This document shows positions 17,788 through 27,532 of a stretch of 41,650 nucleotides of DNA, in pieces. The stretch comes from Yoonia sp. (GTDB lineage Bacteria > Pseudomonadota > Alphaproteobacteria > Rhodobacterales > Rhodobacteraceae), in contig JAQXBV010000021.1 in assembly GCA_029252195.1 (NCBI GenBank), positions 1 through 41,650 of the forward strand, written 5' to 3'. Positions within the stretch are counted from its first letter, which is position 1; each line of letters opens with the position of its first letter. The position numbers and the translations under genes were made by a program. The notes under the pieces were generated by a model. The model saw nothing but the letters and a program-made list of their open reading frames with translations. It made no database searches and was not told the DNA's origin.

Positions 17788-18708
17788 ATGAAGATGCAAT
17801 TACCCCCAGTGCGCGGCACTTTGACCCTTGATCGCCCGCTTGCTGACCTGACGTGGATGCGCGTGGGCGGGCCTGCGGATGTTTTGTTCCAGCCTGCGGA
17901 TGTCGATGATCTAGCGCAGTTTTTGGCCGCCCTTGACCCCAGCGTGCCTGTCTTTTCGATGGGTGTCGGATCAAATCTGATCGTCCGCGACGGCGGGATC
18001 ACAGGCGTTGTGATCCGCTTGGGACGCGGATTTAATAGCATTTCCTTTGACGGGCAGGCTGTAAAGGCGGGGGCTGCGGCGCTGGATGCGCATATCGCGC
18101 GCAAGGCGGCGGTCGAGGGGCTCGATCTTACATTTTTGCGCACCATTCCGGGCACGATTGGCGGGGCTGTTCGCATGAACGCGGGTTGTTATGGCAGCTA
18201 TACGGCCGATGTATTGCAAAGCGTCACGGTTGTGATGCGCGACGGGACCGTGGTGGAGGTGCCTGCGGGTGATCTGCAATTGGCCTATCGGTCGTCGGTC
18301 TTGCCCGAGGGTGCGGTAATTGTGAGCGCTGTCCTGCATGCGGCCGAAGGTGACCCTGCCGCGTTGGAGACCCGGATGGCCGAGCAATTGACCAAACGCG
18401 ACGAAAGCCAGCCGACAAAAGACCGCACGGCGGGCTCCACGTTCCGTAATCCGGCGGGGTTTTCTTCGACGGGCCGTGCCGACGACGTGCATGATTTGAA
18501 AGCTTGGAAGGTCATCGACGACGCGGGTATGCGTGGTGCGACCCTTGGCGGTGCGGTGATGAACATCAAGCATTCGAACTTCCTGACCAATGCGGGGGAT
18601 GCAACGGCGGCGGATCTTGAAGATTTGGGCGAGCTGGTGCGGAAAAAGGTTTACGATTCCAGTGCGATCACGTTAGAGTGGGAAATTATGCGAATAGGCA
18701 ACCGATAG
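17788..18708 (+). CDS. murB: UDP-N-acetylenolpyruvoylglucosamine reductase MurB
   Basis: MurB is the cytosolic FAD enzyme that reduces UDP-GlcNAc-enolpyruvate to UDP-MurNAc with NADPH. With the ATG at 17788 it has 306 residues. FAD-domain motifs are [15 protein letters not shown] and [14 protein letters not shown]; the substrate region has [17 protein letters not shown], the Tyr/Arg of YRSS, the catalytic Ser in AGSTFRNP, and a late LEWEI carrying the catalytic Glu. It lacks the long E. coli-type (type I) insertion, consistent with a type II MurB. The Shine-Dalgarno is weak; the frame extends back into the preceding gene, which is rejected. Confidence 0.96.
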   Translation: MKMQLPPVRGTLTLDRPLADLTWMRVGGPADVLFQPADVDDLAQFLAALDPSVPVFSMGVGSNLIVRDGGITGVVIRLGRGFNSISFDGQAVKAGAAALDAHIARKAAVEGLDLTFLRTIPGTIGGAVRMNAGCYGSYTADVLQSVTVVMRDGTVVEVPAGDLQLAYRSSVLPEGAVIVSAVLHAAEGDPAALETRMAEQLTKRDESQPTKDRTAGSTFRNPAGFSSTGRADDVHDLKAWKVIDDAGMRGATLGGAVMNIKHSNFLTNAGDATAADLEDLGELVRKKVYDSSAITLEWEIMRIGNR

Positions 18709-18806
18709 GGTCGTCGATCCGCGAAGGCTACAAGATATTGCCCCAAGGCAGGGGTGGCGCAAAGAACTGACAGGCCAATAAAGGTCTGCGTAATAAGGTG
18801 GTGGGT

Positions 18807-19721
18807 ATGTCGAGCAGGGCAAACCCGAAAGTTGTTGTTTTGATGGGCGGCCCATCAGCGGAGCGTGAAGTTTCGTTGAGTTCTGGGGCCGAATGCGCGG
18901 CGGCTTTGCGGGTATCAGGATGTGACGTGATCGAGGTCGATGCTGGCCGCGATCTCGCTTTGCGTTTGACCGAGATTGCTCCTGATGTTGTTTTCAACGC
19001 GCTCCACGGTCGCTGGGGTGAGGATGGCTGCGTTCAGGGTCTGCTCGAATGGATGCAAATCCCCTACACACATTCTGGCGTTTTGGCGTCGTCACTGGCG
19101 CTTGATAAGCAGCGCACGAAGGCGGCTTACCGCTCTGTCGGCTTGCCTGTTGTCGAAAGCGTGATTGTCCCGAAAGGGGAGGTCGCGAAAGCCCATGTCA
19201 TGCCGCCCCCTTATGTGGTCAAGCCCAACAACGAAGGGTCAAGCGTCGGCATTTATCTTGTTGCCGCTGATGCTACTCATCCGCCCGTGCTCGCAGACAC
19301 CATGCCCGAGACGGTGATGGTCGAGGCCTATGCTGCGGGTCGGGAACTCACGACGACGGTGATGGGCGATCGGGCCTTGGGCGTGACCGATATTATTGTC
19401 GATGGCTGGTATGATTATGATGCCAAATACAAGGCAGGCGGTTCGCGACATGTTGTGCCTGCCGATATTCCGCAAGAGATCACCGATGCCTGTCTTGACT
19501 ATGCCCTGCGCGCCCACCGCGCTTTGGGCTGCCGTGGTGTCAGTCGCACAGATTTCCGTTGGGATGAAAGCAAGGGCCTTGACGGTCTGATTTTGTTAGA
19601 GACCAACACACAGCCGGGGATGACGCCCACGTCGCTGGCCCCCGAGCAAGCCGCACATGCAGGGATATCCTTCCCCGAGTTGTGCCGCTGGATGGTGGAG
19701 GATGCGTCATGCAACCGCTAA
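18807..19721 (+). CDS. ddl: D-alanine--D-alanine ligase
   Basis: Ddl makes D-Ala-D-Ala for MurF. The 304-residue ATP-grasp enzyme shows [19 protein letters not shown] at the N-terminus, [34 protein letters not shown] (ATP-grasp lysine and loop), and the metal site [15 protein letters not shown] near the end. TAAGGTGG lies about seven bases before the ATG at 18807; a GTG nine bases earlier is possible. The 98 bases between murB and this gene hold no gene. Its end overlaps the ftsQ start by 13 bases. Confidence 0.96.
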   Translation: MSSRANPKVVVLMGGPSAEREVSLSSGAECAAALRVSGCDVIEVDAGRDLALRLTEIAPDVVFNALHGRWGEDGCVQGLLEWMQIPYTHSGVLASSLALDKQRTKAAYRSVGLPVVESVIVPKGEVAKAHVMPPPYVVKPNNEGSSVGIYLVAADATHPPVLADTMPETVMVEAYAAGRELTTTVMGDRALGVTDIIVDGWYDYDAKYKAGGSRHVVPADIPQEITDACLDYALRAHRALGCRGVSRTDFRWDESKGLDGLILLETNTQPGMTPTSLAPEQAAHAGISFPELCRWMVEDASCNR

Positions 19722-20596
19722 CCGCCATGCGCCCCCGCGCCAGCCTGCCGCGCGATCCGGCCCCGTCAAAGTGGAAGTATCGCTATCAGCGCTGGATGCT
19801 CACGCCCGGAGTGCGCGGTCTGATCCGGTTCGGTGGCCCGCTTGCGATCATCGGGATCGTGGCCGTGAGCTGGTATAGCCACGACGAAAACCGTGCATTG
19901 GTTGCCGCCACGGTTGCGCAGGCCAAAGCAACGATCCAGCAGCGCCCCGAATTTATGATTTCCGCGATGCAGGTCGAGGGTGCGACCGAGGATCTGGCCG
20001 CCAGCGTCGCGTTGGTGTTGCCGATGAGCTTTCCTGTGTCCTCTTTCGAGCTTGACCTTGAAACAATGCGCAAGCGCGTCGAGGCGCTGGACGGTATACG
20101 CTCGGCCCGCGTCAGGTTGGGGGATGCGGGCAAGCTTATGGTGGATATTACGCCGCGTGTGCCTGTTGCCGTGTGGCGCGACGGCGATTTGCTGCGGCTG
20201 ATTGATGAAGAGGGCGTTTACGCTGGTTTTGTCGAAAGCCGCACGGATCGTCTTGATTTACCGCTGATTGCAGGGGACGGCGCGCAGGATCACATTGCCG
20301 AGGCGCTCGACCTGTTCAAAGACGCCAAACCCTTGCAAGAGCGGATGCGCGGCCTTGTCCGTATGGGCGAGCGGCGCTGGGATATCGTGCTGGACCGCGA
20401 TCAACGGATCTTGCTGCCCGCCGACGGGGCCGTGGGGGCGCTTGACCGCGTGATCGTTTTGCAGCAGGCCCGCGACCTGCTCGACAGGGACGTGGCGGTC
20501 GTCGATATGCGCAATCCGAACAGACCAACAATTCGCGTTAATAAAGAAGCCGCCGGTGCCCTGCACCGCGCCGGACAAACAGAGGCAGACAACTAA
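19709..20596 (+). CDS. ftsQ: cell division protein FtsQ
   Basis: FtsQ is a bitopic divisome protein that binds FtsL/FtsB and helps recruit FtsW/FtsI. The 295-residue product has a basic cytoplasmic N-terminus (to about 40), one membrane helix (about 43-60, [17 protein letters not shown]), a POTRA-like domain ([24 protein letters not shown]) and the periplasmic beta domain with [17 protein letters not shown] and [19 protein letters not shown]. The ATG at 19709 follows GGAGG by seven bases and lies inside the ddl 3' end in another frame. The TAA directly abuts the ftsA ATG. Confidence 0.93.
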   Translation: MQPLTAMRPRASLPRDPAPSKWKYRYQRWMLTPGVRGLIRFGGPLAIIGIVAVSWYSHDENRALVAATVAQAKATIQQRPEFMISAMQVEGATEDLAASVALVLPMSFPVSSFELDLETMRKRVEALDGIRSARVRLGDAGKLMVDITPRVPVAVWRDGDLLRLIDEEGVYAGFVESRTDRLDLPLIAGDGAQDHIAEALDLFKDAKPLQERMRGLVRMGERRWDIVLDRDQRILLPADGAVGALDRVIVLQQARDLLDRDVAVVDMRNPNRPTIRVNKEAAGALHRAGQTEADN

Positions 20597-21931
20597 ATGG
20601 GTGATCTATACGATAGCCAACGCGCCATGCGGAACATGCGCAAAGCGGCGATGCAGCGCGGTGTGATTGCGATTTTGGACATTGGGACAAGCAAGATTGC
20701 TTGTCTTGTCTTGCGCTTTGATGGCCCCGAGACGTTTCGCGGCGCGGATGGCGTCGGGTCTTTGGCGGGGCAATCATCGTTCCGCGTGATCGGGGCTGCA
20801 ACAACCCGCTCTCGCGGTGTGAAGTTCGGCGAAGTTGACGCCATGCAAGAGACCGAGCGCGCGATCCGCACGGCGGTACAAGCGGCCCAGAAGATGGCCA
20901 ATGTCCGCGTGGATCATGTGATTGCCTGTCTGGCTGGCGGTCGCCCAAAGTCTTATGGCCTTGATGGATCTGTCGATATTGCCAACGGCTTGGTCACGGA
21001 CGGCGATATTGGCCGCGTGATGGCCGCTTGCGACTTGCCAGATTACGGCGCAGAGCGTGATGTGCTTCACGCCCAGCCTGTGAATTTCGCGCTCGATCAT
21101 CGCTCTGGCATGGCCGACCCGCGCGGGCAGATCGGCAACCAGCTTAACTGCGATATGCATATGCTGACGGTCGATAGCGTCGCTTTGCAGAACATATTCT
21201 TCTGTATCAAGCGCTGTGATCTGGAACTGGCAGGGATCGCTTCAAGCGCCTATGCCTCGGGGATTTCCTCGCTGGTCGAGGACGAGCAAGAGCTGGGCGC
21301 GGCCTGTATTGATCTTGGCGGCGGGTCCACGGGCATTTCGGTCTTTATGAAAAAACACATGATCTACGCCGATGCGGTGCGCATGGGCGGCGATCACGTC
21401 ACCTCTGATATTTCCATGGGGCTGTCGGTGCCGATGGCCACCGCAGAGCGGATCAAGACCTTCTATGGCGGCATTGTCGCCACGGGCATGGATGACCGCG
21501 AGATGATCGAGATCGGCGGCGATACGGGCGACTATGAGCACGACCGCCGCACCGTTTCGCGCGCCGAGCTGATCGGAATCATGCGCCCGCGTGTTGAAGA
21601 GATTCTGGAAGAGGTCCGCGTCCGACTGGATGCCGCAGGATTCGAACATCTGCCGTCGCACCAAATCGTGCTGACCGGCGGTGGTAGCCAGATTCCAGGG
21701 CTTGATGGATTGGCCAGCAAGATTTTGGGTCAGCAGGTCCGTTTGGGCCGCCCGTTGCGTGTTCAGGGCCTCCCTCAGGCTGCGATTGGTCCGGCTTTTT
21801 CATCCGCAGTGGGACTCACTTTATTTGCCGCTCACCCGCAAGATGAGTGGTGGGACTTCGAGATTCCCGTCGATAATTACTCGGGGCGCTCTCTTAAGCG
21901 GGCCGTGAAATGGTTTAAGGACAACTGGTAA
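20597..21931 (+). CDS. ftsA: cell division protein FtsA
   Basis: FtsA is the actin-like protein that tethers FtsZ to the membrane. The 444-residue product has the phosphate-1 motif IAILDIGTSKIACLV (about residues 24-38), the 1C subdomain, the phosphate-2 motif AACIDLGGGSTGISVF and the adenosine motif IVLTGGGSQIPGLD, and ends in an amphipathic basic tail SLKRAVKWFKDNW, the membrane-targeting helix. The ATG follows the ftsQ stop without a gap. The first 20 residues before the fold are a little longer than in E. coli FtsA. Confidence 0.96.
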   Translation: MGDLYDSQRAMRNMRKAAMQRGVIAILDIGTSKIACLVLRFDGPETFRGADGVGSLAGQSSFRVIGAATTRSRGVKFGEVDAMQETERAIRTAVQAAQKMANVRVDHVIACLAGGRPKSYGLDGSVDIANGLVTDGDIGRVMAACDLPDYGAERDVLHAQPVNFALDHRSGMADPRGQIGNQLNCDMHMLTVDSVALQNIFFCIKRCDLELAGIASSAYASGISSLVEDEQELGAACIDLGGGSTGISVFMKKHMIYADAVRMGGDHVTSDISMGLSVPMATAERIKTFYGGIVATGMDDREMIEIGGDTGDYEHDRRTVSRAELIGIMRPRVEEILEEVRVRLDAAGFEHLPSHQIVLTGGGSQIPGLDGLASKILGQQVRLGRPLRVQGLPQAAIGPAFSSAVGLTLFAAHPQDEWWDFEIPVDNYSGRSLKRAVKWFKDNW

Positions 21932-21969
21932 TACGCGATATCTTGCCTAGTCGTCCAAATACGGCGGAA

Positions 21970-22011
21970 AATCACGAAAAAAGCCCCACATTTGGTGGCT
22001 ATTTTGTGATT
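21970..22011. terminator. imperfect hairpin between ftsA and ftsZ
   Basis: An inverted repeat of about 15 pairs with one bulge and one mismatch (21970-21985 against 21997-22011; arms AATCAC...AGCC and GGCT...GTGATT) encloses an 11-base loop. It begins 39 bases after the ftsA stop. There is no T-run after the forward arm, so it may be a weak terminator or an RNA-stability or processing element that sets ftsZ expression apart from ftsA. Confidence 0.45.
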
Positions 22012-22108
22012 TATGCGTGACCTGCGGGGCTGATGTGTCTAATGTCGGTCCAAAGTATAGACGAATGCCCGGTGGGACGGGCCCCAAAAAGCATAGGCGG
22101 ACAGAGCA

Positions 22109-23734
22109 ATGACATTGAACCTCTCCATTCCCGGTCAGGACGAACTGAAGCCCCGGATCACCGTTTTTGGTGTTGGTGGTGCTGGCGGTAACGCGGTCAA
22201 TAACATGATCGACAAGGAACTGGATGGGGTCGAGTTCGTTGTTGCGAACACCGACGCGCAGGCCTTGCAACATGCCAAAGCCGCGTCGCGCATTCAGATG
22301 GGGATCAAGGTTACCGAAGGTCTTGGTGCTGGTGCCCGCGCAACCGTTGGCGCTGCCGCTGCCGAAGAAAGCATCGAGCAAATCGTTGACCACCTTGCTG
22401 GTGCGCACATGTGCTTCATCACCGCCGGTATGGGCGGTGGCACGGGCACAGGCGCTGCCCCGATCATCGCACAGGCGGCGCGCGAGCTTGGCGTTCTGAC
22501 TGTCGGCGTTGTGACCAAGCCGTTCCAGTTTGAGGGCGGCAAGCGCATGAAGCAGGCTGAAGAGGGCATCGAGGCCCTGCAAAAGGTTGTTGATACGCTG
22601 ATCATCATTCCAAACCAGAACCTGTTCCGTCTGGCCAATGAAAAAACCACATTCACCGAAGCCTTCCAGCTTGCTGACGATGTGCTGTACCAGGGTGTGA
22701 AGGGCGTGACCGACCTGATGGTCCGTCCCGGCCTGATCAACCTCGACTTTGCCGACGTGCGCGCCGTGATGGACGAAATGGGCAAGGCGATGATGGGCAC
22801 AGGCGAGGCCGAAGGCGAGAACCGTGCCATCGAGGCTGCCGAGAAGGCGATTGCAAACCCGCTGCTCGACGAGATTTCACTCGAAGGCGCGCGTGGCGTT
22901 CTGATCAACATCACTGGCGGTTACGACCTCACATTGTTCGAACTTGACGAAGCAGCCAACAAGATCCGCGAAAAGGTTGACCCAGAGGCCAACATCATCG
23001 TCGGCTCCACGCTGGACACCTCCATGGAAGGCAAGATGCGTGTTTCCGTTGTGGCCACAGGGATTGACGCGGCAGTCAAGTCGAACGATATGCCTTTGCC
23101 CCGTCGGTCCATGGCCGCTCCACTCAAGCCACAAGCCCAAGCTGGAGAAGTCCGTGAAGTTGCAGCACCTGTTGTGGCCCGCGCCGCTGCACCTGCACCA
23201 CGTCCAGCGCCGCAGCCAGCGCCGCGTGCTGAGGCAGCCCCTGTTGCCGCAGCGGCACCTGCGCGCACGTTGTTCGAGGACATGGACGACGACATGCAGG
23301 TCGAAAACAACGCGCATGACTACGACGATTTGCGCGAAGCCTTCGCTGACGAGACCGACGATCTGCCACCGCCAGCCTACAAGCCACGCACAGAGCCAAT
23401 GATGGATGCGCCTGAAACCTTCGTAGCACCACGCGCGCCAGCAGCAGGCACACCGTCTCCAGAGGCCTTGGCCCGCTTGCAGGCCGCTGTTTCTAAGGCA
23501 CCACAGCAGCAATATCGTGCACCAGCGGCCCCGACGACACATGAAGGCGAGCGTCCACGCTTTGGTATCAACTCTTTGATCAATCGCATGACAGGGGCGG
23601 GTGCACATGATGCACAGCAGCCAAGCCGCGCACAGCCCCAGGTCACAGCCCTGCGCGAAGAGCCATCCCATGATGCCGATCCTGAGCAAGAGCGTATCGA
23701 GATCCCTGCGTTCCTGCGTCGTCAGGCAAATTAA
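22109..23734 (+). CDS. ftsZ: cell division protein FtsZ
   Basis: FtsZ is the tubulin-like GTPase that forms the division ring. The GTPase domain begins [19 protein letters not shown], with the tubulin signature GGGTGTG at 109-115 and the T7 synergy region [11 protein letters not shown]. The globular core ends near residue 320. A Pro/Ala-rich, partly acidic linker of about 200 residues follows, as is usual in alphaproteobacteria, and the C-terminal [12 protein letters not shown] is the conserved peptide that binds FtsA. At 541 residues it is long, all due to the linker. A gap of 177 bases from ftsA contains a hairpin and a TATAGA at 22056-22061 that could belong to an ftsZ promoter. Confidence 0.98.
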   Translation: MTLNLSIPGQDELKPRITVFGVGGAGGNAVNNMIDKELDGVEFVVANTDAQALQHAKAASRIQMGIKVTEGLGAGARATVGAAAAEESIEQIVDHLAGAHMCFITAGMGGGTGTGAAPIIAQAARELGVLTVGVVTKPFQFEGGKRMKQAEEGIEALQKVVDTLIIIPNQNLFRLANEKTTFTEAFQLADDVLYQGVKGVTDLMVRPGLINLDFADVRAVMDEMGKAMMGTGEAEGENRAIEAAEKAIANPLLDEISLEGARGVLINITGGYDLTLFELDEAANKIREKVDPEANIIVGSTLDTSMEGKMRVSVVATGIDAAVKSNDMPLPRRSMAAPLKPQAQAGEVREVAAPVVARAAAPAPRPAPQPAPRAEAAPVAAAAPARTLFEDMDDDMQVENNAHDYDDLREAFADETDDLPPPAYKPRTEPMMDAPETFVAPRAPAAGTPSPEALARLQAAVSKAPQQQYRAPAAPTTHEGERPRFGINSLINRMTGAGAHDAQQPSRAQPQVTALREEPSHDADPEQERIEIPAFLRRQAN

Positions 23735-23776
23735 GCCTGCGCACGTCGCTTTGTGACGCTAGGTAAAATCGAGATG

Positions 23777-23802
23777 AGCCGCCCCCCTAGGGCGGCTTTT
23801 TC
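23777..23802 (+). terminator. intrinsic terminator after ftsZ
   Basis: AGCCGCCC (23777-23784), a five-base loop and GGGCGGCT (23790-23797) form a perfect eight-pair stem followed by TTTTT. It lies 43 bases past the ftsZ stop and marks the end of the dcw transcription unit. Confidence 0.9.
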
Positions 23803-23933
23803 CGTTTTAAAACAAGACTTTGACTAATTTATTACTAAGGTGTTTCAGACCGTTACAAAGCGTGAATTGTGAAATGCCGCCCGCCGCAGTACCTGATGGT
23901 CAACGAGAAATGAATCAACCCGAGGCCAACATC

Positions 23934-24854
23934 GTGCAAACCACATTGAAATCAGTTGTGACCTTTGAAGGCACCGGTTTGCATACTGGTCGCCCTGCGA
24001 CAATCGTGCTGCGCCCTGCAGCGGCACAGACCGGCATTGTCTTTCGCCGCGTCGATGTCGTGGACGTGGATAACGTGCTTGCGGCAAAGTGGAATCAGGT
24101 CATCGTCTCTCCGTTGAACACTCGTCTGGAAAACGAGGCCGGCCTCACTGTTTCGACCATCGAACATTTGATGGCCGCGTTTTCGGGTACGGGCGTGCAC
24201 AATGTGATCGTCGACATTGATGGCCCCGAAGTGCCGATTATGGATGGGTCTGCGGCCGCTTTCGTGCGTGGCATTGTCGATGCTGGTTTGACCCGTCTTG
24301 ATGCGCCACTTTTTGCGATCGAAATTCTGCGCGATGTGGAAGTGGTGGACGGCGACGTGATAGCGCGTCTGTCACCTGCCACGGGCTTGCAGATCGAATT
24401 TGGCATCACCTTTGCCGATGCTGCGATTGGTCATCAGGAAAAAACCTTGAATATGGCCAATGGTGCCTTTGTCCGCGAGCTTTGCGATAGCCGGACATTC
24501 TGCCGCAATTCCGACGTGGAAGCGATGCGTGCCAAGGGTCTGGCCTTGGGCGGAACGCTTGAGAACGCTGTTGTTGTCGAAGGCGACCGCGTCCTGAGCC
24601 CCGGTGGTTTGCGCCATGCGGACGAGGCTGTGCGCCATAAGATGCTGGACGCCTTGGGCGATCTTTATACGGCTGGAGCGCCGATCTTGGGGCGCTACAC
24701 TGGGGTTCGTGCGGGGCACGCCATGACGAACCTGTTGTTGCAGGCCTTATTTGCAGATCATTCGGCGTGGCGCTGGGTGCGCTGTGATGCAAAAATTGCG
24801 GCCCGTTTGCCTGGTGTAGGTGTGAGCAAGGCCGATCTTTTCGCCGTCGCATAG
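23934..24854 (+). CDS. lpxC: UDP-3-O-acyl-N-acetylglucosamine deacetylase LpxC
   Basis: LpxC is the zinc enzyme of the committed step of lipid A synthesis. The Zn ligands are visible in TIEHLMAAFSG and in RHKMLDALGDLY; the SGTGVHNVIVDIDGPEVPIMDGSA stretch and SRTFCRN are typical. The GTG at 23934 gives the usual N-terminus (VQTTLKSVVTFEGTGLHTG, 306 residues) and has GAGG eight bases upstream; an ATG at 23910 adds eight residues. The reading frame stays open further upstream to 23820 but without family similarity. A TTGACT at 23820-23825 may be the -35 of its promoter; I see no good -10. Confidence 0.95.
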   Translation: MQTTLKSVVTFEGTGLHTGRPATIVLRPAAAQTGIVFRRVDVVDVDNVLAAKWNQVIVSPLNTRLENEAGLTVSTIEHLMAAFSGTGVHNVIVDIDGPEVPIMDGSAAAFVRGIVDAGLTRLDAPLFAIEILRDVEVVDGDVIARLSPATGLQIEFGITFADAAIGHQEKTLNMANGAFVRELCDSRTFCRNSDVEAMRAKGLALGGTLENAVVVEGDRVLSPGGLRHADEAVRHKMLDALGDLYTAGAPILGRYTGVRAGHAMTNLLLQALFADHSAWRWVRCDAKIAARLPGVGVSKADLFAVA

Positions 24855-24984
24855 GCTCCAAAACGCAGAGTTGTTCAACAAGGTGTCAAAAGGCATTTTG
24901 CCCCCGATTTTTCTATGCTAGACCGTAATCCAATACGCCGGAGCACGTCGCTCTGATGCGACGTTTGAGGTGCGAGGGCCGTTG

Positions 24985-25845
24985 ATGTCAGAAGCCAAGT
25001 CTCAGTTTGGATCCAAAGCAACCCTTATGGGGACTGTTTTGGCCCTTGGACTGCTTGTTGGATGCAGCAACGAGATCGATCCTGCCGCAAACCCCGCCAT
25101 TTTGGAGCAATATACCGCTGCGGAGATTTTCCAGCGTGGCGAATATGAGCTCGAGCGCGGCAAGCCGCAGGATGCCGCGACCTATTTTGGTGAGATCGAA
25201 CGGCTTTATCCCTATTCCGATTTTGCCAAACGCGCATTGATCATGCAGGTCTATTCTTTCCATAAGGATCGCGACTATCCCAATAGCCGTGCCGCAGCCC
25301 AGCGTTATATCGACTTTTATCCCGCCTCCGAGGATGCGGCTTATGCGCAATATCTGCTCGCCTTGTCCTACTACGACCAGATCGACGAGATTGGCCGTGA
25401 TCAGGGGCTGACGTTCCAAGCCTTGCAGGCCTTGCGTGCTGTGATCGAGCAGTATCCTGATACCGAATATGCCCGTTCGTCGATTTTGAAGTTTGATTTG
25501 GCCTTTGACCATTTGGCAGCCAAAGAAATGGAAATCGGCCGCTATTACCTCAAGCGCAAGCATTATGCGGCAGCCGTTAACAGGTTCCGCATTGTGGTTG
25601 AGGATTTCCAGACCACGTCGCATACTGCCGAGGCCCTGCACCGTTTGGTTGAAGGCTATCTGGCGCTTGGCTTGACGGATGAAGCCCAGACCGCGGGTGC
25701 GATTTTGGGCCATAACTATCCATCGACCCTTTGGTATCAGGATAGTTACGCGTTGTTGACGGGGCAGGGTCTTGCCGCCCAGTCGTCGGGCGACAATTGG
25801 TTGTCGTCGATTTATCGCCAAGTCTTGCGCGGTGAATGGTTGTGA
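24985..25845 (+). CDS. bamD: outer membrane assembly lipoprotein BamD
   Basis: BamD is an essential outer-membrane lipoprotein of the BAM complex that inserts beta-barrel proteins. The 286-residue product has a signal sequence with lipobox LLVGC and acylated Cys27, then TPR-type helical repeats: YTAAEIFQRGEYELERGKPQDAA, FGEIERLYPYSDFAKRA, SRAAAQRYIDFYPASEDAAYAQYLLALSYY and the later KRKHYAAAVNRFRIVVEDF. CGAGGG lies about seven bases before the ATG at 24985; a start 15 bases earlier is less likely. recN follows after a 34-base gap filled by a repeat. Confidence 0.94.
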   Translation: MSEAKSQFGSKATLMGTVLALGLLVGCSNEIDPAANPAILEQYTAAEIFQRGEYELERGKPQDAATYFGEIERLYPYSDFAKRALIMQVYSFHKDRDYPNSRAAAQRYIDFYPASEDAAYAQYLLALSYYDQIDEIGRDQGLTFQALQALRAVIEQYPDTEYARSSILKFDLAFDHLAAKEMEIGRYYLKRKHYAAAVNRFRIVVEDFQTTSHTAEALHRLVEGYLALGLTDEAQTAGAILGHNYPSTLWYQDSYALLTGQGLAAQSSGDNWLSSIYRQVLRGEWL

Positions 25846-25851
25846 TCGGGA

Positions 25852-25877
25852 GATGGGTTAAAACCCATCCTACGCAG
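25852..25877. repeat. 26-base dispersed repeat, copy 1 (between bamD and recN)
   Basis: The sequence from GATGGGTTAA to CTACGCAG at 25852-25877 recurs without mismatch in reverse orientation at 41423-41448. Its first 18 bases are a self-complementary GATGGGTT/AACCCATC hairpin with a two-base loop. The recN ATG begins two bases after it, so the repeat occupies the place of the ribosome binding site. Confidence 0.92.
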
Positions 25878-25879
25878 AT

Positions 25880-27532
25880 ATGCTACGCCACATAGATATT
25901 CGTGACATGCTCATTATTGATCGGTTGGAACTTTCGTTTCAGCCGGGCCTTAATGTGCTGACTGGTGAAACGGGTGCGGGCAAGTCGATTTTGCTTGATA
26001 GTCTTGGGTTCGTACTTGGGTGGCGCGGCCGCGCTGAACTGGTCCGTGCAGGGGCCGAGCAGGGAGAAGTCACTGCGGCGTTTGATTTGCCTGCGGGTCA
26101 TGCGGGACGTTTGGTCTTGGATGACGCAGGGATTGAGGTTGAGGACGGCGAGGTCATCTTGCGCCGGATCAACACCCGCGATGGCCGCAAAACAGCGTGG
26201 ATCAACGACCGGCGCGTCAGTGGCGAAGTGCTTCGCAACTTGTCGGATACTTTGGTGGAACTTCACGGCCAGCATGATGATCGCGGGCTACTGAACCCGC
26301 GCGGTCACCGTTTGATGCTTGATACATTTGCGGGGCTTGATGCGGATATCGAGAAATGCCGCGCCGCTTGGCGGTCTTTGTCTGTCGCGCAAAAAGCATT
26401 GAAGGCGGCAGAGGCGCGCGTGGCCGAGGCCCGCGCCGAAGAAGAATATTTGCGCCATGCTGTGGCCGAGTTGGATGCGCTGATGCCACTTGCGGGCGAA
26501 GAAGCGGCGTTAGACACCCAGCGCCGTTTGATGCAGGCTGCCGAGAAGATCCGCGAAGATATTGTGAAGGCCCGCGAGGCGATAGGTTTGCAGGGGGCCG
26601 AAGGATCTGTTTCTGACGCTGTGCGCTGGTTGAACGGTATTGCGGGCAAGGCCGAGGGCGGTTTGGATGGTGCTTTGGAGGCGCTTGAACGGGCGGCCAT
26701 GGCATTGGATGAGGCGCAGGATGGCGTTGAGGATTGTCTTGCGCAACTGTCGTTTAACCCCTCCGAATTGGAAGAGGTTGAGGAGCGGTTATTCGCGATC
26801 CGTGGCTTGGCCCGCAAGCACGATGTGCTGGCAGACGACCTCGGCCCCTTTGCCGATGCGTTGCGTTCGCGCTTGGAGCTGTTGGATGGAAGTGCCAAGG
26901 AACTGAAGCACTTACAAGGTGACGTTATGACGGCGCAGGCCGTCTATGATGCAGGTTCAGAACGTTTGACCGCAGCGCGTCAGATTGCCGCCAAGAAGCT
27001 GGACAAAGCGATGGCAGCGGAACTCGCACCGCTCAAGATGGAACGGGCCGTCTTTCTGACCGAGGTCGTGACAGCCGAGGCCGGACCCGAGGGGCGCGAC
27101 GCGGTGGCCTTTACCGTGGCGACCAACCCCGGCGCACCTGCGGGACCGATCAACAAGATCGTGTCAGGCGGGGAGTTGTCGCGGTTCTTGCTGGCGTTGA
27201 AGGTCTGCCTGACGGCGACGGATGCGGGCCTCACGATGATTTTCGACGAAATCGACCGTGGTGTGGGCGGAGCGACTGCCGACGCGGTGGGCCGTCGTTT
27301 GGCCGATCTGGCCAAGGGCGGTCAGGTTTTGGTTGTGACGCACTCACCGCAGGTCGCGGCCCTTGGCGGTCACCACTGGCGGGTTGAGAAGCGGCAAACG
27401 GCGACCGAGACGCTCTCGACGGTATTGCCTTTGGATGCGGACGCACGCATCGACGAAATCGCACGGATGCTATCTGGCGATACGATCACCGAAGCTGCAC
27501 GGGCTGCGGCGCGGGCGTTGATGCCCATCTAG
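25880..27532 (+). CDS. recN: DNA repair protein RecN
   Basis: RecN is an SMC-like ATPase acting in double-strand break repair. The 550-residue product begins MLRHIDIRDMLIIDRLEL, has Walker A GETGAGKS at 29-36 and ELHGQHDDRGLLNP, then coiled-coil arms (about 150-370, rich in Ala, Glu, Arg). The signature SGGELSRFLLALK and Walker B MIFDEIDRGVGGATADAVG follow, and THSPQVAALG near the end. The start matches the family N-terminus yet has no Shine-Dalgarno, because the 26-base repeat lies directly before it. It converges with the oxidase gene and overlaps it by four bases. Confidence 0.96.
   Translation: MLRHIDIRDMLIIDRLELSFQPGLNVLTGETGAGKSILLDSLGFVLGWRGRAELVRAGAEQGEVTAAFDLPAGHAGRLVLDDAGIEVEDGEVILRRINTRDGRKTAWINDRRVSGEVLRNLSDTLVELHGQHDDRGLLNPRGHRLMLDTFAGLDADIEKCRAAWRSLSVAQKALKAAEARVAEARAEEEYLRHAVAELDALMPLAGEEAALDTQRRLMQAAEKIREDIVKAREAIGLQGAEGSVSDAVRWLNGIAGKAEGGLDGALEALERAAMALDEAQDGVEDCLAQLSFNPSELEEVEERLFAIRGLARKHDVLADDLGPFADALRSRLELLDGSAKELKHLQGDVMTAQAVYDAGSERLTAARQIAAKKLDKAMAAELAPLKMERAVFLTEVVTAEAGPEGRDAVAFTVATNPGAPAGPINKIVSGGELSRFLLALKVCLTATDAGLTMIFDEIDRGVGGATADAVGRRLADLAKGGQVLVVTHSPQVAALGGHHWRVEKRQTATETLSTVLPLDADARIDEIARMLSGDTITEAARAAARALMPI

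Noticed and set aside
23820..23933. Upstream extension of lpxC starting at a TTG at 23820
   Set aside because: The added residues do not resemble LpxC N-termini and the stretch overlaps the likely promoter; the GTG at 23934 has a Shine-Dalgarno and the family start.
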